A DNA stretch of 64,000 bases from Planctomycetia bacterium (GCA_015709575.1 CP054190.1:2726616-2790615), one strand, 5' to 3'; shown: positions 53,850 through 63,688, numbered from the stretch's first letter. Program-made: numbers and translations. The notes: generated by a model not told the origin, from the sequence alone.

Positions 53850-55430
53850 ATGAGGCATCTGCCGCTGTGGCTGCGCGCTGCGATCCTCGCCGGGTACTGT
53901 CCCGGCGCGCTGGCCGCCGACCCGACGCATGATTCCCCGCCTGTGCCCTTCTCGCTCGAACCAGCCCCGCTTCACGATAAGACGGATGAGTCGCTGCTGC
54001 GACTGCGCGAACGGCTGGGACCGCAGACGCCGACAGGGGCCGGTGTGATCGTCGGTCAGTCCGAGCCGTTCTGGCAGGGCGGCTTCATGCCGTTTGTCGG
54101 GACGGGAGTCGGCGAGTTCGCCGAAAAGTTCGCAGAGAACCGCTCATCGCTGGCGCCCGGCATCTCTCCGCACGCGCGCACTGTCGGCACGATCTGGTTC
54201 GGCCGCACGGCAGGCGTTGCCCCCGGCATTCCGCGCGTCGCCTGCTTCGAGGCCGCCGACTACGTCGCGCACGCGCTCCAGTGGGAGTCCGCCCATTCCG
54301 ACCCCGCCCTGATGAACCCCGGCCCGGTGCAGATCATCAATGCAAGCTGGGTATACGACGGCGTGACGGATGCTTCCATTCGCGCGCTGCGGCGGCTCGA
54401 TCACGTCGCCGCCGCGCATGGCGTGCTCTTCGTCAGCGCCGTGCACAACAGCCGCTATTCCAACATCCCCACGCTGATGGCGTCGATGTACAACGGCATC
54501 GCGGTCGGCCGCGCCGACGGAGATTCGAGCCACGGGCCGACCTTTTTTGAAGGCCACGGACGGGCCAAGCCCGAGATCGTCGCGGATTCCTCCGCCACCA
54601 GCTACGCCGCGCCGCGCGTCGCCGGCGCGGCCGCGCTGCTCATCGAGCAGGCCGGCACATCCGCCTCGCGCACCATGACCCCATTGCTGCTCAAAGCCGT
54701 GATGCTCACCGCGGCGCGCAAGCCGCCCGGCTGGTTCCGCGGCGACGCGACCGCAGAGGATGACTCGCTGCGCCCGCTCGACTGGCGCTACGGAGCGGGG
54801 ACGCTGCGGATCGACCGCAACCATGAGGTGCTCGCGGCCGGACCGTCGCCGCAGAATGCCCGCTGCGGCGCGACCGGCTGGTCGTGTGCTGCACTCGCGG
54901 AATCCTCCACGCTGGCACATTTCCTCTTCATCTCGACGACCAACACCACGCTGACCGCCACCGCCTGCTGGAACCGCCATCACTCCGGTGACTTCACAAC
55001 CGACGCCATGCTTCCGCTCAACCGCCTGACGCTGGAGTTGTGGCGAATCCCCACGAGCCGAAATGGCGTGGCCGAACTGGTGCAAAGCTCCGCCAGCCCG
55101 ATCGACAACCTTCAGCACATCCACGTGCATGGCCTTGCCGCGGGTGATTACGTCCTGCGGGTCGTCCGCCATACCGACTTCGGCCCGGAGTCCGAGCCGG
55201 TCGCGCTCGCCTGGCACAGCGAGGGCGTCGCCCTGCGCGGCGACATGAACGGCGACGGCCGGGTGACCGCCTTCGACCTTGATCCCTTCACGCTGGCGCT
55301 CTTCGACCCCGCCGCCTACCGCGCCAACTTCCCCGGAATCAACCCGCTCGAGCGCGGCGACACCAACTACGACGGCGAGTTCGACCTCTTCGATATCGAC
55401 TCCTTCATCGAGTTGTTGCTCGACGCCTGA
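53850..55430 (+). CDS. Exported subtilisin-like (S8 fold) protein, atypical active site, dockerin-like end
   Basis: A 526-residue exported protein with a signal peptide (LWLRAAILAGYCPGALAA). Residues about 60-330 follow the subtilase fold: GAGVIVGQSEPFW in the place of the Asp strand, HARTVGTIWFG with His108, then GVAPG. INASWVYDG is the substrate strand, FVSAVHNSRYSNIPTLMA holds the oxyanion Asn200, and ATSYAAPRVAGAAALL holds Ser251. His, Asn and Ser are present, but the usual catalytic Asp (V-A-V-I-D-T-G) is Gly-Gln. It may be a catalytically weak or dead relative. The C-terminus has two D-x-N-x-D-G loops ([34 protein letters not shown]), dockerin-like. Its end overlaps the convergent selB by 64 bases. 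Confidence 0.75.
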   Translation: MRHLPLWLRAAILAGYCPGALAADPTHDSPPVPFSLEPAPLHDKTDESLLRLRERLGPQTPTGAGVIVGQSEPFWQGGFMPFVGTGVGEFAEKFAENRSSLAPGISPHARTVGTIWFGRTAGVAPGIPRVACFEAADYVAHALQWESAHSDPALMNPGPVQIINASWVYDGVTDASIRALRRLDHVAAAHGVLFVSAVHNSRYSNIPTLMASMYNGIAVGRADGDSSHGPTFFEGHGRAKPEIVADSSATSYAAPRVAGAAALLIEQAGTSASRTMTPLLLKAVMLTAARKPPGWFRGDATAEDDSLRPLDWRYGAGTLRIDRNHEVLAAGPSPQNARCGATGWSCAALAESSTLAHFLFISTTNTTLTATACWNRHHSGDFTTDAMLPLNRLTLELWRIPTSRNGVAELVQSSASPIDNLQHIHVHGLAAGDYVLRVVRHTDFGPESEPVALAWHSEGVALRGDMNGDGRVTAFDLDPFTLALFDPAAYRANFPGINPLERGDTNYDGEFDLFDIDSFIELLLDA

Positions 55431-57364
55431 TCCGCGGCGCGCGGCCCCGCGCCGCGCACGTCCCCGCTGCGGTGCGTCACCCCCGCCGCGTCGAATGACT
55501 CGCACAGTGGCACGATGAACTTCCGCGACGACCCCAGCAGCGTGCGGATGTCCGAAACCGTCAGCGGCCCGCGCGCCCGGATCGCTTCGCTCACGCGCTG
55601 CGCCGCCTCCTGCCAGCGCCCCACCGACACGAGCATGTCCTCCCCCAGGCGGACCAGTTTTCCGCGCGCCAGCGCCAGCCGCAGCAGCTCATCGCAGCGC
55701 TTCTGCGTGCGGGCGTTTCGCGCCCGCAGTGCCTGCGGCGACGGCGGCTGCAAGCCACCCGCGTCCAGCTCCGTCATCAGCGCGTCGAGCAGCGCCCGAT
55801 CCGCTTCACTCAAGGAATCCCCGCGCCCGGCCGGCAGCACGAATCCATTGACCAGCTCCACCCGCCCGCGCTCCAGCAGCCACGCCGCAAGCCCCGCGCG
55901 CAGCCGCTGCGGACACTCGCCCGGCATCCAACCCGTCCACTCGCCGCGCGGCACGCCCGCAAAGCGCGGATTCGCGGTCACCGCGCGTTCCACCCGCGCG
56001 ACTACCGCGTCAGCGGAGCGTCCGACCAGGTCGGCGTGCACGTACACCGACCCGCCGCCATCCGCACCGATCCGCACCAGTTTCCCGTCGACAAGCAGCC
56101 GCTCGGCGAGACCTTGAACCTGATCCGCGCCGCCCAGTCCCGCAGCGGTCGGCAGCCGCGCGTCGGGAATCACGTTCCAGCCGGCGGCAGCGCAGATCGC
56201 TTCCAGGCGCACCGCCGGGTCCGGCCCGGACAGGGCGCTGAGCCGCTCCGCGTCCGCGGGGCGCTTGGCGGTCCACGGCGCTGCGAACGGGTTGAGAACC
56301 ACTCCGCCTCCCAGCGTCCGCGCCCCGCCGTCGTCGCGCAACACGAAGCGCTGACCCCACGAACAGACGATCGGCTCCAGCGGGCGGAGCTGCGCGAATC
56401 GCGGGCCGCCCTCGCCCTGCTCCCGCAGCCGCAGCCTGGCCGACAGCTCGCTCGTCGCAAGGTGCAACCGCACCCGCAGCGTGCCGCGCGCGGTGCGCCC
56501 CGGCATGCGCAGCGCCGCCAGCCGCACGTCCACGCACGCTGTCTCCGCCATCGCCCCCGCCGTCGCCAGCTCGCAGCCGCGCTGCACCTGGCCCAGCGCG
56601 ACGCCGACCAGGTTCAGCGCCAGCCGCAGCCGATCCGCAGCGGATTCGCGCGGCAGGTTGTGCGATTGCATGTCGCGCACCCGAACCCGCCGCGCGCCCG
56701 GCCACAACTCCAGTTCATCTCCCTGCGCCACGCGCCCGTGCCAGGCCGTGCCGGTCACCACCACGCCGCGACCCGGCACGAGAAACGCGCGGTCGATCGG
56801 CAGCCGAAACCACGACGGCGAGCCGACCGGCTCCGCCGCGCGCTCCACCGCCTCACCGGCGAGATGAATCAGCGTGCCTCGCAAGGCGTCGAGCCCGACA
56901 CCGCTCTGCACCGACGTGTGCACGGCCGCGACCGGCTCAATCCCGGCGCCGCGCAGCACTTCTCGCGCCTCGGCCTCCACTTCGGCCCGCCAGCCCGCAT
57001 CCGCCAGGTCACACTTGCTGATCACCAGCACGCACCGCCGCAGCCCCAGCAGGCCCAGCAGTTCGGCGTGCTCGCGCGTCTGCGGCATCACGCCGTCATC
57101 CGCGGCGACGACCATCACCGCCGCGTCGATGCCCGTCGCGCCGGCCACCATGTTGCGGATGAAGCGCTCATGCCCCGGCACATCCACGAAGTAGAGATCG
57201 ACGCCCTCCGCCGCAAGGTGCGCGAAGCCCAGGTCGATCGTCATGCCGCGGGCCTGCTCCTCGGGCAGGCGGTCCGGGTCGACGCCGGTCAGCGCCCGCA
57301 CGAGCGCCGACTTGCCGTGGTCGATGTGCCCGGCGGTACCGATCACCAGTTGCCGTCCGCTCAC
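55367..57364 (-). CDS. selB: Selenocysteine-specific elongation factor SelB
   Basis: GTPase that carries Sec-tRNA to UGA codons. The 665-residue product has G1 [15 protein letters not shown]2 [11 protein letters not shown]3 DVPGHERF (with [12 protein letters not shown]), and G4 SKCD. The EF-Tu-like barrels follow ([22 protein letters not shown], then FVLRD). The C-terminal 250 residues form the winged-helix domains that bind the SECIS element ([50 protein letters not shown]). Start is GTG 57364, whose GTGA overlaps the stop of the upstream gene. Its presence means that some UGA codons in this genome encode selenocysteine. selA, selD and tRNA-Sec are not in the window. The C-terminal 30 residues run into the opposing gene. 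Confidence 0.93.
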   Translation of the reverse strand: MSGRQLVIGTAGHIDHGKSALVRALTGVDPDRLPEEQARGMTIDLGFAHLAAEGVDLYFVDVPGHERFIRNMVAGATGIDAAVMVVAADDGVMPQTREHAELLGLLGLRRCVLVISKCDLADAGWRAEVEAEAREVLRGAGIEPVAAVHTSVQSGVGLDALRGTLIHLAGEAVERAAEPVGSPSWFRLPIDRAFLVPGRGVVVTGTAWHGRVAQGDELELWPGARRVRVRDMQSHNLPRESAADRLRLALNLVGVALGQVQRGCELATAGAMAETACVDVRLAALRMPGRTARGTLRVRLHLATSELSARLRLREQGEGGPRFAQLRPLEPIVCSWGQRFVLRDDGGARTLGGGVVLNPFAAPWTAKRPADAERLSALSGPDPAVRLEAICAAAGWNVIPDARLPTAAGLGGADQVQGLAERLLVDGKLVRIGADGGGSVYVHADLVGRSADAVVARVERAVTANPRFAGVPRGEWTGWMPGECPQRLRAGLAAWLLERGRVELVNGFVLPAGRGDSLSEADRALLDALMTELDAGGLQPPSPQALRARNARTQKRCDELLRLALARGKLVRLGEDMLVSVGRWQEAAQRVSEAIRARGPLTVSDIRTLLGSSRKFIVPLCESFDAAGVTHRSGDVRGAGPRAADQASSNNSMKESISKRSNSPS

Positions 57365-59874
57365 GGCACATCCCTTCCCGCAGCCCTCTCCCCGTCCTCC
57401 TCGTGTCGCGCGCCCGCCGCTGCACTCGATGCGCCCGCGGCCACGAATCGCGCCGAGCCAAAGTTGACGTGATCGCAGCGGTCGCCGTCGCCGCCGTCAT
57501 CGGCGCGCAGCATCAGCCGCTCCGCGCCCTCCACGGGGATGCGCACGCTCACCGCCGCGCTGGCGCTGGTCAACATCTCAGAGGCGAAGCGCTCGGCGCC
57601 GTCCACCTCGATCCGCACCCGCACCGATCCGCAGCCGCGTTGCGACGCGTCCACGCCGATCACCGCCTCGAACCACGCCATCCCCGCCGGGATCGCGTAC
57701 TCGATCCGCAGCGGCGCGTGCGAGCCGACGCCCTGCGCGTGCGTCACCGCCCCGATCCGCAGCGGCCCGCCCGCGACCGAGCGGTTGCGCCGCAACTCGC
57801 CCCAGCCCTGCTCCGCCCACGTCGGCGAAAGATCGCCGAGCCAGACAGCCTCCGCACCGGCCACGTGCCCGACACCCGCCGCGCCGTCCGCCCCGGCCGC
57901 CGCATCCTCCGCGTGAATGCGGAACACCATGTACGGCGCCCGCTGCGCGACCGACAGGTCCGTCGAGGGATACACCAGGCTCGCCAGGCTCCTGTCGCGG
58001 TGCAGCGCGGCGGCCAGCGCCCGATGGTCGCGGTCGCAGATCACCCAGCGGGCGCGGAAATGATCGCGGATGTCAGACAGGCGGATGTCGATCTTTTCCA
58101 TCCGCGTCGTGCCGTCGTCGCCGCGCATCCGCACGCTGCGGCTCGTCGGCGTGCGGGCGTTGGTGATGGCGACGTAGCGCTCCCACAGGTCCGGCCGCCG
58201 CGCGTGCGTGAATTTCGGGTCCAGCCCGACGATGAAGTAGTTGTGCGTGTTGTGGTAGAAGAAGATCGGAAACGTGTCCCAGTCGTCGGTGAAGATGATC
58301 TCGCCGGGCGCCGAGTTCGAGCGGATGAACTGCATCATCTCGCGGATCGCCGGCAGGTCATACGGGCAGCGGGTCTCGTTCCGCACCGCCGCCAGCGCCG
58401 GCCCCGCGAACCCCGCTGCGCCCGCCAGCGCCAGCCCCGCCGCGCAGACTCCGCCCACGCCGGCCGTCAGCCAGCGCGCCGTCCCGCGCATCATTCGCCG
58501 CAGGTCCAGCACCGCCAGCAGCGCGAATCCGACCGCGACTCCCACCAGCGCGCCCTGCGATTCCGTCAGCAGCGCTGGCTGCACCGCGGCGGCCCGCAGC
58601 CGCGCCAGCGCCGCGATCCACGCCCAGCCGCACAACCCCACGCCCGCCGGCAGCAGAATCCACCCCACCACCCGCGCCGCCGCCGGGCGCGCGGATCGCA
58701 GGCCGCCCCACGCGCGGCGCAGCAGCACCTCCGCGTTCGCCAGCAGCGGCGAGAGCAGCCACGCCGCGCTGAGGAATCCCAGCGCCGGCCAGTACTCGAT
58801 GAACCGCCGCGCCTTGAGCGTCAGCGCCAGCGCCCCGAAGTTCAGCAGCAGCAGCCAGCTCTCGTGCAGCGACAGCCGCGGCCCGGCCCGCAGCCGCAGC
58901 ACGATCGCGGCCGCCAGCAGCGACATCAGCACGCCGCCGTGTTCCGCCGCGAACCACCACACGCCCTCATACGGCTTCCACTCCTGCCCGACCGGAATGT
59001 CGGGCGTCAGGCCGCTGCCCCATACCTGCAGGCGCAAGAACTCGAACATGCCGCCGAAGTAAGGGTAGCTGACGATCCCCAGCAGCAATCCACCGCTCAG
59101 GCACGCCACGCTGCGCCACGGAAAGCGCTCCGCGCCGGCCGGGCCGATCAGCCACGCCAGCACCAGCAGCGCGATCATCACCGGCACAAACGTCACGCCG
59201 CCCAGGTAGAGGTGCGTGAAGGCCAGCGCCGCCAGCCCGGCCGCGATCGGCCGCTGCCGCACGATCAGCAGCACGATCAGCAGGATGCAGGTCAGCGCGG
59301 GGCAGATGGCGCGGATGTAGCCGTGCCGCAAAAAGAACTGGCTGGGCATCAGCAGGAAGAGCGCCAGCCACAGCCAGCGGAAGCGCACGCCGCCGGCCGC
59401 CAGCAGCGCGTTGAGCACGCTGAGCATCACGCCGAAGCAGGCCGTGATCGCCCAGCGGCCGCCCGACAGCGGCTCGCCGGTCAGCGCCTGCGACAGCAGC
59501 ACGAAGGGCAGCAGCAGCACGTGAAAGCCGTAGTGGTGGCTGACGAAGCCGTCGCCGGCGTCGCGGAACCAGGCGAACTGCAGCCACGGGAAGGTCCGCA
59601 GCAGCCCGTGCTGCGGCAGCAGGGCCGCCATGCGGACGTGATAGCCGGCGTCGTTTTCGGGAATGCCCAGCTCGTCGCCCAGCAGGCCGCCGGTGCCGCT
59701 CTGGAGCCAGTGCATCAGCAGCGCGCCGATCGCGAAGACGATCAGCGACTCCATCCACCCCGGCGCGCGGCAGCGCCGTCGGGCCGCTGCGGCGGGGTGG
59801 AGCGGATGCCGGTCCGCGGGCCGGAGCGGCGCTGCATCGGGGCGGAGCGGCGGCGGGTCGTCGGGATGAGCCAT
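57361..59874 (-). CDS. Polytopic GT-C-like membrane protein with C-terminal NPCBM domain
   Basis: An 837-residue protein. About twelve spans fill residues 45-500 with a short loop ([15 protein letters not shown], typical of GT-C glycosyltransferases with an early acidic motif). A large extracytoplasmic part follows from about 510 ([27 protein letters not shown]). At the end, residues about 690-810, is an NPCBM carbohydrate-binding domain: YLSDL-like (WLGDLSPTW), [23 protein letters not shown] (the G-I-G-x-H-A/A-S pattern), [22 protein letters not shown], and [11 protein letters not shown]. It therefore looks like a membrane glycosyltransferase or sugar-acting protein that binds glycan on the outer face. 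It overlaps selB by four bases and is the first gene of that pair. Confidence 0.75.
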   Translation of the reverse strand: MAHPDDPPPLRPDAAPLRPADRHPLHPAAAARRRCRAPGWMESLIVFAIGALLMHWLQSGTGGLLGDELGIPENDAGYHVRMAALLPQHGLLRTFPWLQFAWFRDAGDGFVSHHYGFHVLLLPFVLLSQALTGEPLSGGRWAITACFGVMLSVLNALLAAGGVRFRWLWLALFLLMPSQFFLRHGYIRAICPALTCILLIVLLIVRQRPIAAGLAALAFTHLYLGGVTFVPVMIALLVLAWLIGPAGAERFPWRSVACLSGGLLLGIVSYPYFGGMFEFLRLQVWGSGLTPDIPVGQEWKPYEGVWWFAAEHGGVLMSLLAAAIVLRLRAGPRLSLHESWLLLLNFGALALTLKARRFIEYWPALGFLSAAWLLSPLLANAEVLLRRAWGGLRSARPAAARVVGWILLPAGVGLCGWAWIAALARLRAAAVQPALLTESQGALVGVAVGFALLAVLDLRRMMRGTARWLTAGVGGVCAAGLALAGAAGFAGPALAAVRNETRCPYDLPAIREMMQFIRSNSAPGEIIFTDDWDTFPIFFYHNTHNYFIVGLDPKFTHARRPDLWERYVAITNARTPTSRSVRMRGDDGTTRMEKIDIRLSDIRDHFRARWVICDRDHRALAAALHRDRSLASLVYPSTDLSVAQRAPYMVFRIHAEDAAAGADGAAGVGHVAGAEAVWLGDLSPTWAEQGWGELRRNRSVAGGPLRIGAVTHAQGVGSHAPLRIEYAIPAGMAWFEAVIGVDASQRGCGSVRVRIEVDGAERFASEMLTSASAAVSVRIPVEGAERLMLRADDGGDGDRCDHVNFGSARFVAAGASSAAAGARHEEDGERAAGRDVP

Positions 59875-60068
59875 CGGGCGGAATCATACGCCCGCGCCGC
59901 CGCGCAGCAGCAGAGAGGCCGGAAGGGCGTCGCGAACCGCGCCCCGCTCCTGCCCTGCGCCGCTGCGGCGGCGGGCACACTCATCGCAACACTCGAGCTA
60001 CCCGCCCGTCGGCTGGGCCGCCGCACGACCCTTGCCGCCGAGCGTCTTCTGCACCGTGCGGCCGGGTG

Positions 60069-60100
60069 GCATGCTCTCGCTGTACGCAGCGTGAGCATGC
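60069..60100. repeat. Long palindrome (cruciform-capable)
   Basis: GCATGCTCTCGCTG (60069-60082) and CAGCGTGAGCATGC (60087-60100) form a 14-bp stem with a single mismatch and a 4-base loop. GGGTGGCATGC at its left reverses GCATGCCACCC found at 60160-60170, so a larger inverted repeat encloses it. Confidence 0.6.
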
Positions 60101-60138
60101 AATCGCCGACCAGCATGCCTACGCGGAGTACCGCGAAG

Positions 60139-60170
60139 GCATGCCACCCAACCGCGAAGGCATGCCACCC
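60139..60170. repeat. 21-bp direct repeat units left of the IS4-family element
   Basis: GCATGCCACCCAACCGCGAAG (60139-60159), then GCATGCCACCC (60160-60170), which is the left copy of an 11-base target duplication. It matches the units at 61627-61661. Confidence 0.65.
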
Positions 60171-60258
60171 AACGCCGTTCACCAATCGCCCGATAGTCGG
60201 CTCATAAGTCTTTGTGATTCATGGTAGTTATAGCGGGTGTGTGGCGCGCCAAATTGAA

Positions 60259-60304
60259 CGGCCTCCGTTAGGCTTTGGTTTCCACACCAAGCAAACGGAG
60301 GCCG
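60259..60304 (+). promoter_or_regulatory. Hairpin masking the transposase ribosome-binding site
   Basis: CGGCCTCCGTT (60259-60269) pairs perfectly with AACGGAGGCCG (60294-60304). The second arm contains GGAGG at 60297-60301, five bases before the transposase ATG at 60307. Readthrough RNA from outside the element would hide the ribosome site; known IS4-type elements use this protection. Confidence 0.65.
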
Positions 60305-60306
60305 CG

Positions 60307-61615
60307 ATGGAATGCTCACGGACGAGCACCCGTTCTTCAGCGTACTGCACCCAGCTGCGTTCCGCCATTCGACAGTTTCTCCCGGTCAGCGGTTTGCCGC
60401 TGTGCTCGTCGGATCAGCGCGTTCGGTGGAGCGACCGGATGTTGCTGATCGGCCTGTTGCTGATGGTCTGGCATCCGGTCTCCTCTTTCCGCGAAGCCTT
60501 CGCGGCGATGCGTGAGCAGATCGTCGCGATGTATCCGACGGCGGCGGCGGCGGGCGCTCATCTCGAAGGCTTCCTCAAGGTCTGGCGGACGCGTTCGGCG
60601 CGGCTGCTGCGGCCACTCGTCGCGACGCTGCGGTCTCATACGCAACGCTCGGCCGCGGGCTGTTGGCGCTGGCGGAACTGGGTGGTGCTCGGCGTGGACG
60701 GTTCGCGGGTGAATTGTCCGCGCACGCGGGCGAACGAGCAGGCGTTCGGCTGCGCCGGCAAGCAGCGCACCGCGCGCGCAGCAGCTGCTGGTCACGCTCT
60801 ATCACGTGGCCAGCAACCTGCCTGGGCGGCGGCGGCGCGCGCGGCGACGGCAGCGAACGCGACCTGCTGCTGTCGATGCTGCCGGAGTTGCCGGAGCGCG
60901 CACGCTGCTGCTGACCGATGCGGGGCTGGTGGGCTACCGCGTGCTCACGCGCCTGCAGAACTGCGGCCATGCGTTCATCGTGCGCGTCGGCCGGAATGTG
61001 ACGCTGCTGCGCAAGCTCGGCTACCACCTGCGCGACGCGCGGGCGTGGTGTATCTGTGGCCCGACACGCAGCGCCGCACGCCGCCGCTGACGCTGCGACT
61101 CGTGCTGTTGCAGGCGGGGCGACAGCGTGGCGCTGCTGACCAACGTGCTGGACGAGCGGCGGCTCAGCGCTGCGGATGTTGCCGCCCTCTACCGGCAGCG
61201 CTGGTCGCTGGAAGTGATGCATCGCACGCTGAAGCAGACGCTGGGCAAGCAAAAGCTTCGCGCCCAAACGCCGGAGCTGGCCGCGTGCGAACTCGACTGG
61301 TCGATGGCCGGTCTGTGGCTCATCAGCCTGCTGACGCACAACGCCGCCCAGCCGCCGCGATTGATCTCACCCGCCGCGGCATTGCGTGTGATCCGCACCG
61401 CCATGCGGCGCGGCCGCCGCCCAACGGGAAAACACTGGCTCCAGCGCCAACTCCGCACCGCCGTGCCCGACTTCTACCTCCGCAGACGACCAAAGACCGC
61501 CCGCGATTGGCCGCACAAGAAAACCGAACCACCCCGGAACCCCAGAATCCGCACCGCAACCACGGCCGAAATCCGCAAAGCACAGGCATTCAGAAAAGAA
61601 AAAGGAGCGGCTTAG
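60307..61615 (+). pseudogene. IS4-family transposase, broken by at least five frameshifts
   Basis: DDE transposase remnant. The start is ATG 60307. First catalytic Asp: WVVLGVDGSRVNCPRTRANE. Second: TLLLTDAGLVGYRVLTRL. Glu lies in the signature YRQRWSLEVMHRTLK, i.e. Y-x2-R-x3-E-x6-K, the mark of the IS4 family. The conserved text changes frame near 60775, 60830, 60900, 61040 and 61115, each time by one base, giving at least five indels. The last 160 residues, up to the TAG at 61613-61615, are open. All catalytic residues can be found, but not in one reading frame. Confidence 0.8.
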
Positions 61616-61626
61616 TGAACGGCGTT

Positions 61627-61661
61627 GCATGCCACCCAACCGCGAAGGCATGCCACCCAAC
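61627..61661. repeat. 21-bp direct repeat units right of the IS4-family element
   Basis: GCATGCCACCCAACCGCGAAG (61627-61647) followed by GCATGCCACCCAAC (61648-61661), identical over 35 bases to 60139-60173 on the other side. The first 11 bases are the right copy of the target duplication. Confidence 0.65.
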
Positions 61662-61679
61662 CAGCCGGATTCCGGCGCG

Positions 61680-62090
61680 CATCCCCTCCACGGGTTCCGT
61701 CGCCGCGGCGCGGCATTCTTGTAGTAAAACGCCGCGCCGCAGCACAGAAATGCGGCGCTTTTGTAGTAAAACGCCGCGCTGCAGATCCGCCACGGGTTCC
61801 GTCGCGCGCGCGCGGCGACTCCACCCGTGACTATAACCCTCGGCCCCGGCGGGCCGGAAATGCGCGCTTTGTAGTAAAACGCCGCGCTGCAGATCCGCCA
61901 CGGGTTCCGTCGCCGCGGCGCGGCGACTCCACCCGTGACTACAACCCTCGGCCCCGGCGGGGCCGGAAATGCGGCGCTTTTGTAGTAAAACGCCGCGCTG
62001 CAGATCCCGCCACGGGTTCCGTCGCCGCGGCGCGGCGACTCCACCCGTGGCTACAACCCTCGGCCCCGGCGGGGCCGGAAACGCGGCGGC
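61680..62090. repeat. Hairpin-rich interspersed repeat array, copy B
   Basis: Three long units begin GTAGTAAAACGCCGCGCTGC at 61763, 61871 and 61982 (periods 108 and 111). Each contains CCACGGGTTCCGTCGC, then GCGACTCCACCCGTG, an ideal hairpin, followed by CCTCGGCCCCGGCGGGGCCGG, a second palindrome, and TGCGGCGCTTTT. A truncated unit and one 42-bp unit begin at 61683 and 61721. It is the reverse complement of the family at 46378-46650 and holds no supportable gene. Confidence 0.75.
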
Positions 62091-62173
62091 GCGATACATT
62101 CCGCGACACGCCGGAGGCGCGGCGGGCCATCACACCCCCGCCCGCGCTGCACCGGCCCGGAGAGTTTTTTGCC

Positions 62174-63688
62174 ATGCCCACGCCCGCCGACAAGAACGGT
62201 CCCCCGCGCTCCGCGACCAAAGGCAGCTCGCCGCGCTCCACCCTCGAAGTCCGTCCGCCGCGCTCCGCGACCAAAGGCAGCTCGCCGCGCTCCACCCTCG
62301 AAGTCCGTCCGCCGCGCTCGGCCGAAGAGATCCGCGCGCTCAACGACGTCGAGTATGAATCCTTCGCCGGCTTCGCCCAGCCGCGCGAGCAGACCGCCGC
62401 CTGGACCGCCCACATCGGCCACGACAACATGCGCGTGGCGGTGCGGGACGGGCGGGTGGTGGCCGGGCTGGGGATCCTGCACTTCGGGCTCTACTTCGGC
62501 GGGCGGGCCATCCCCGCCACCGGCATCAGCGCCGTGGCCGTGGCCCCCGATGCCCGCGGCAGCGGCGTCGCCACCGAGCTGATGAACGCCCTGCTGCGCG
62601 AGCAGGCCCGCGCCGGCACGCCGCTCTCGGTGCTCTTTCCCGCGTCGTACGCGCTCTACCGCGGCGCGGGCTACGAGGTCGCCGGCAGCCGCGTGATGTT
62701 CCGCCTGGCGCTGCGGACCATCGGCGTGCGCGCGCGGGCGCTCCGCGTGCGGCCCGCCACCGCCGCCGATCACCCGGCCATCAACGCCATCCACACCGCC
62801 CGGGCGCTGCGCACCAGCGGACACGTGCAACGCGGGCCGCGCGAGTGGCGGACGATCCTCGAATACGGCCTGGACCCGATCTTCGCGTACGTGGTGGAGC
62901 GGGCCGGCAGCGGCGCGGTTGCGCCAGACGGCAAGCACAGCGCGGGCCGCAGCGCCGTTGCTTCGCGCACCTCGTCCACGCAGCGCGCCGCCGTCCGGCG
63001 CGCCGCCGCGGGCGGATCGATCCGCGACGCGGGCCGCGCAGCGCCGGACGCACACGCGACGGTCGAGGGGTACATCATCTACACCCAGACCGCCACCCGC
63101 GGGGCCGGCTTCGAGCTGCACGTGCGCGACATGGCCGCGTCGACGCCCGAGGCCGGGCGGCGGCTGCTGAGCTTCCTGGCGTCGAACATGACCATGGCCG
63201 AGCACGCCAGCGTGCTGACCGGGCCGGCCGAGTCGCTGCTGGCCAGCGCCTCCGAGGAGTGGCACGACTCGATGAGCCGCATCCTGTGGATGATGCGGAT
63301 CGCCGACGCGCCGCGGGCGCTGGAGCAGCGCGGCTACCCGCCCGGGATGCAGGCTGCGCTGCGCTTCGAGCTGCGCGATGAGCTGCTGCGGCGGAACCGC
63401 GGCACGTTCGAGTTGCGGGTGGCCGACGGCCGCGGGCGGGTGCGGGCGCTGGCGGGCGGCGGTCGCAGCGCGCGGGCGCACGCCGGCGGCGGCACCGGGC
63501 CGATGATCCGCGGGCGCAGTGCGCTGCCGTTGCGGATGCACATCCGCGGGCTGTCGCCGCTGTTCAGCGGGCTGCTGTCAGCCGGCGAGGTGGCGCAGAT
63601 GGGATTGATCGAGGGGGATGAGGCGGCGCTGGCGACCGCGACCGCGATCTTCAGCGGGCCGGCGCCGTGGATGAACGACCGCTTCTGA
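62174..63688 (+). CDS. GNAT acetyltransferase, Eis-like
   Basis: A 504-residue acetyltransferase of the Eis (enhanced intracellular survival) type, which acetylates amines. After an unusual 44-residue N-terminal extension made of two identical 18-residue repeats, the GNAT domain begins (EEIRALNDVEYESFAGFAQPREQ). It contains GISAVAVAPDARGSGVATELMNALL, the acetyl-CoA motif A (V-x-x-x-x-R-G-x-G-V/A), and LYRGAGYEVAGSRVMFRL. The second half holds an Eis-like GNAT remnant (RVRPATAADHPAINAIH) and a C-terminal SCP2-like part (ALRFELRDELLRRNRGTFELRVADG). Eis proteins are usually about 400 residues. A low-complexity insert near residue 270 explains part of the excess. Substrate unknown. Confidence 0.82.
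   Translation: MPTPADKNGPPRSATKGSSPRSTLEVRPPRSATKGSSPRSTLEVRPPRSAEEIRALNDVEYESFAGFAQPREQTAAWTAHIGHDNMRVAVRDGRVVAGLGILHFGLYFGGRAIPATGISAVAVAPDARGSGVATELMNALLREQARAGTPLSVLFPASYALYRGAGYEVAGSRVMFRLALRTIGVRARALRVRPATAADHPAINAIHTARALRTSGHVQRGPREWRTILEYGLDPIFAYVVERAGSGAVAPDGKHSAGRSAVASRTSSTQRAAVRRAAAGGSIRDAGRAAPDAHATVEGYIIYTQTATRGAGFELHVRDMAASTPEAGRRLLSFLASNMTMAEHASVLTGPAESLLASASEEWHDSMSRILWMMRIADAPRALEQRGYPPGMQAALRFELRDELLRRNRGTFELRVADGRGRVRALAGGGRSARAHAGGGTGPMIRGRSALPLRMHIRGLSPLFSGLLSAGEVAQMGLIEGDEAALATATAIFSGPAPWMNDRF
62204..62311 (+). repeat. Perfect tandem duplication of 54 bp in the acetyltransferase 5' end
   Basis: Unit 62204-62257 is repeated at 62258-62311 without change, and a partial third copy (CCGCGCTCGG) follows. 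54 is a multiple of three, so the frame is kept and the protein has two copies of an 18-residue unit (PRSATKGSSPRSTLEVRP). Confidence 0.8.

Larger units (their letters stand above)
60171..61626 (+). mobile_element. IS4-family insertion sequence, decayed
   Basis: A 1456-base element. The ends are inverted repeats AACGCCGTTCAC (60171-60182) and GTGAACGGCGTT (61615-61626), perfect over 12 bases. It is flanked by 11-base direct copies of GCATGCCACCC (60160-60170 and 61627-61637), a target duplication of the length usual for IS4 elements. Removing the element restores three clean 21-bp units. The single transposase gene (plus) is frameshifted several times, so it is probably immobile by itself. 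Confidence 0.8.
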
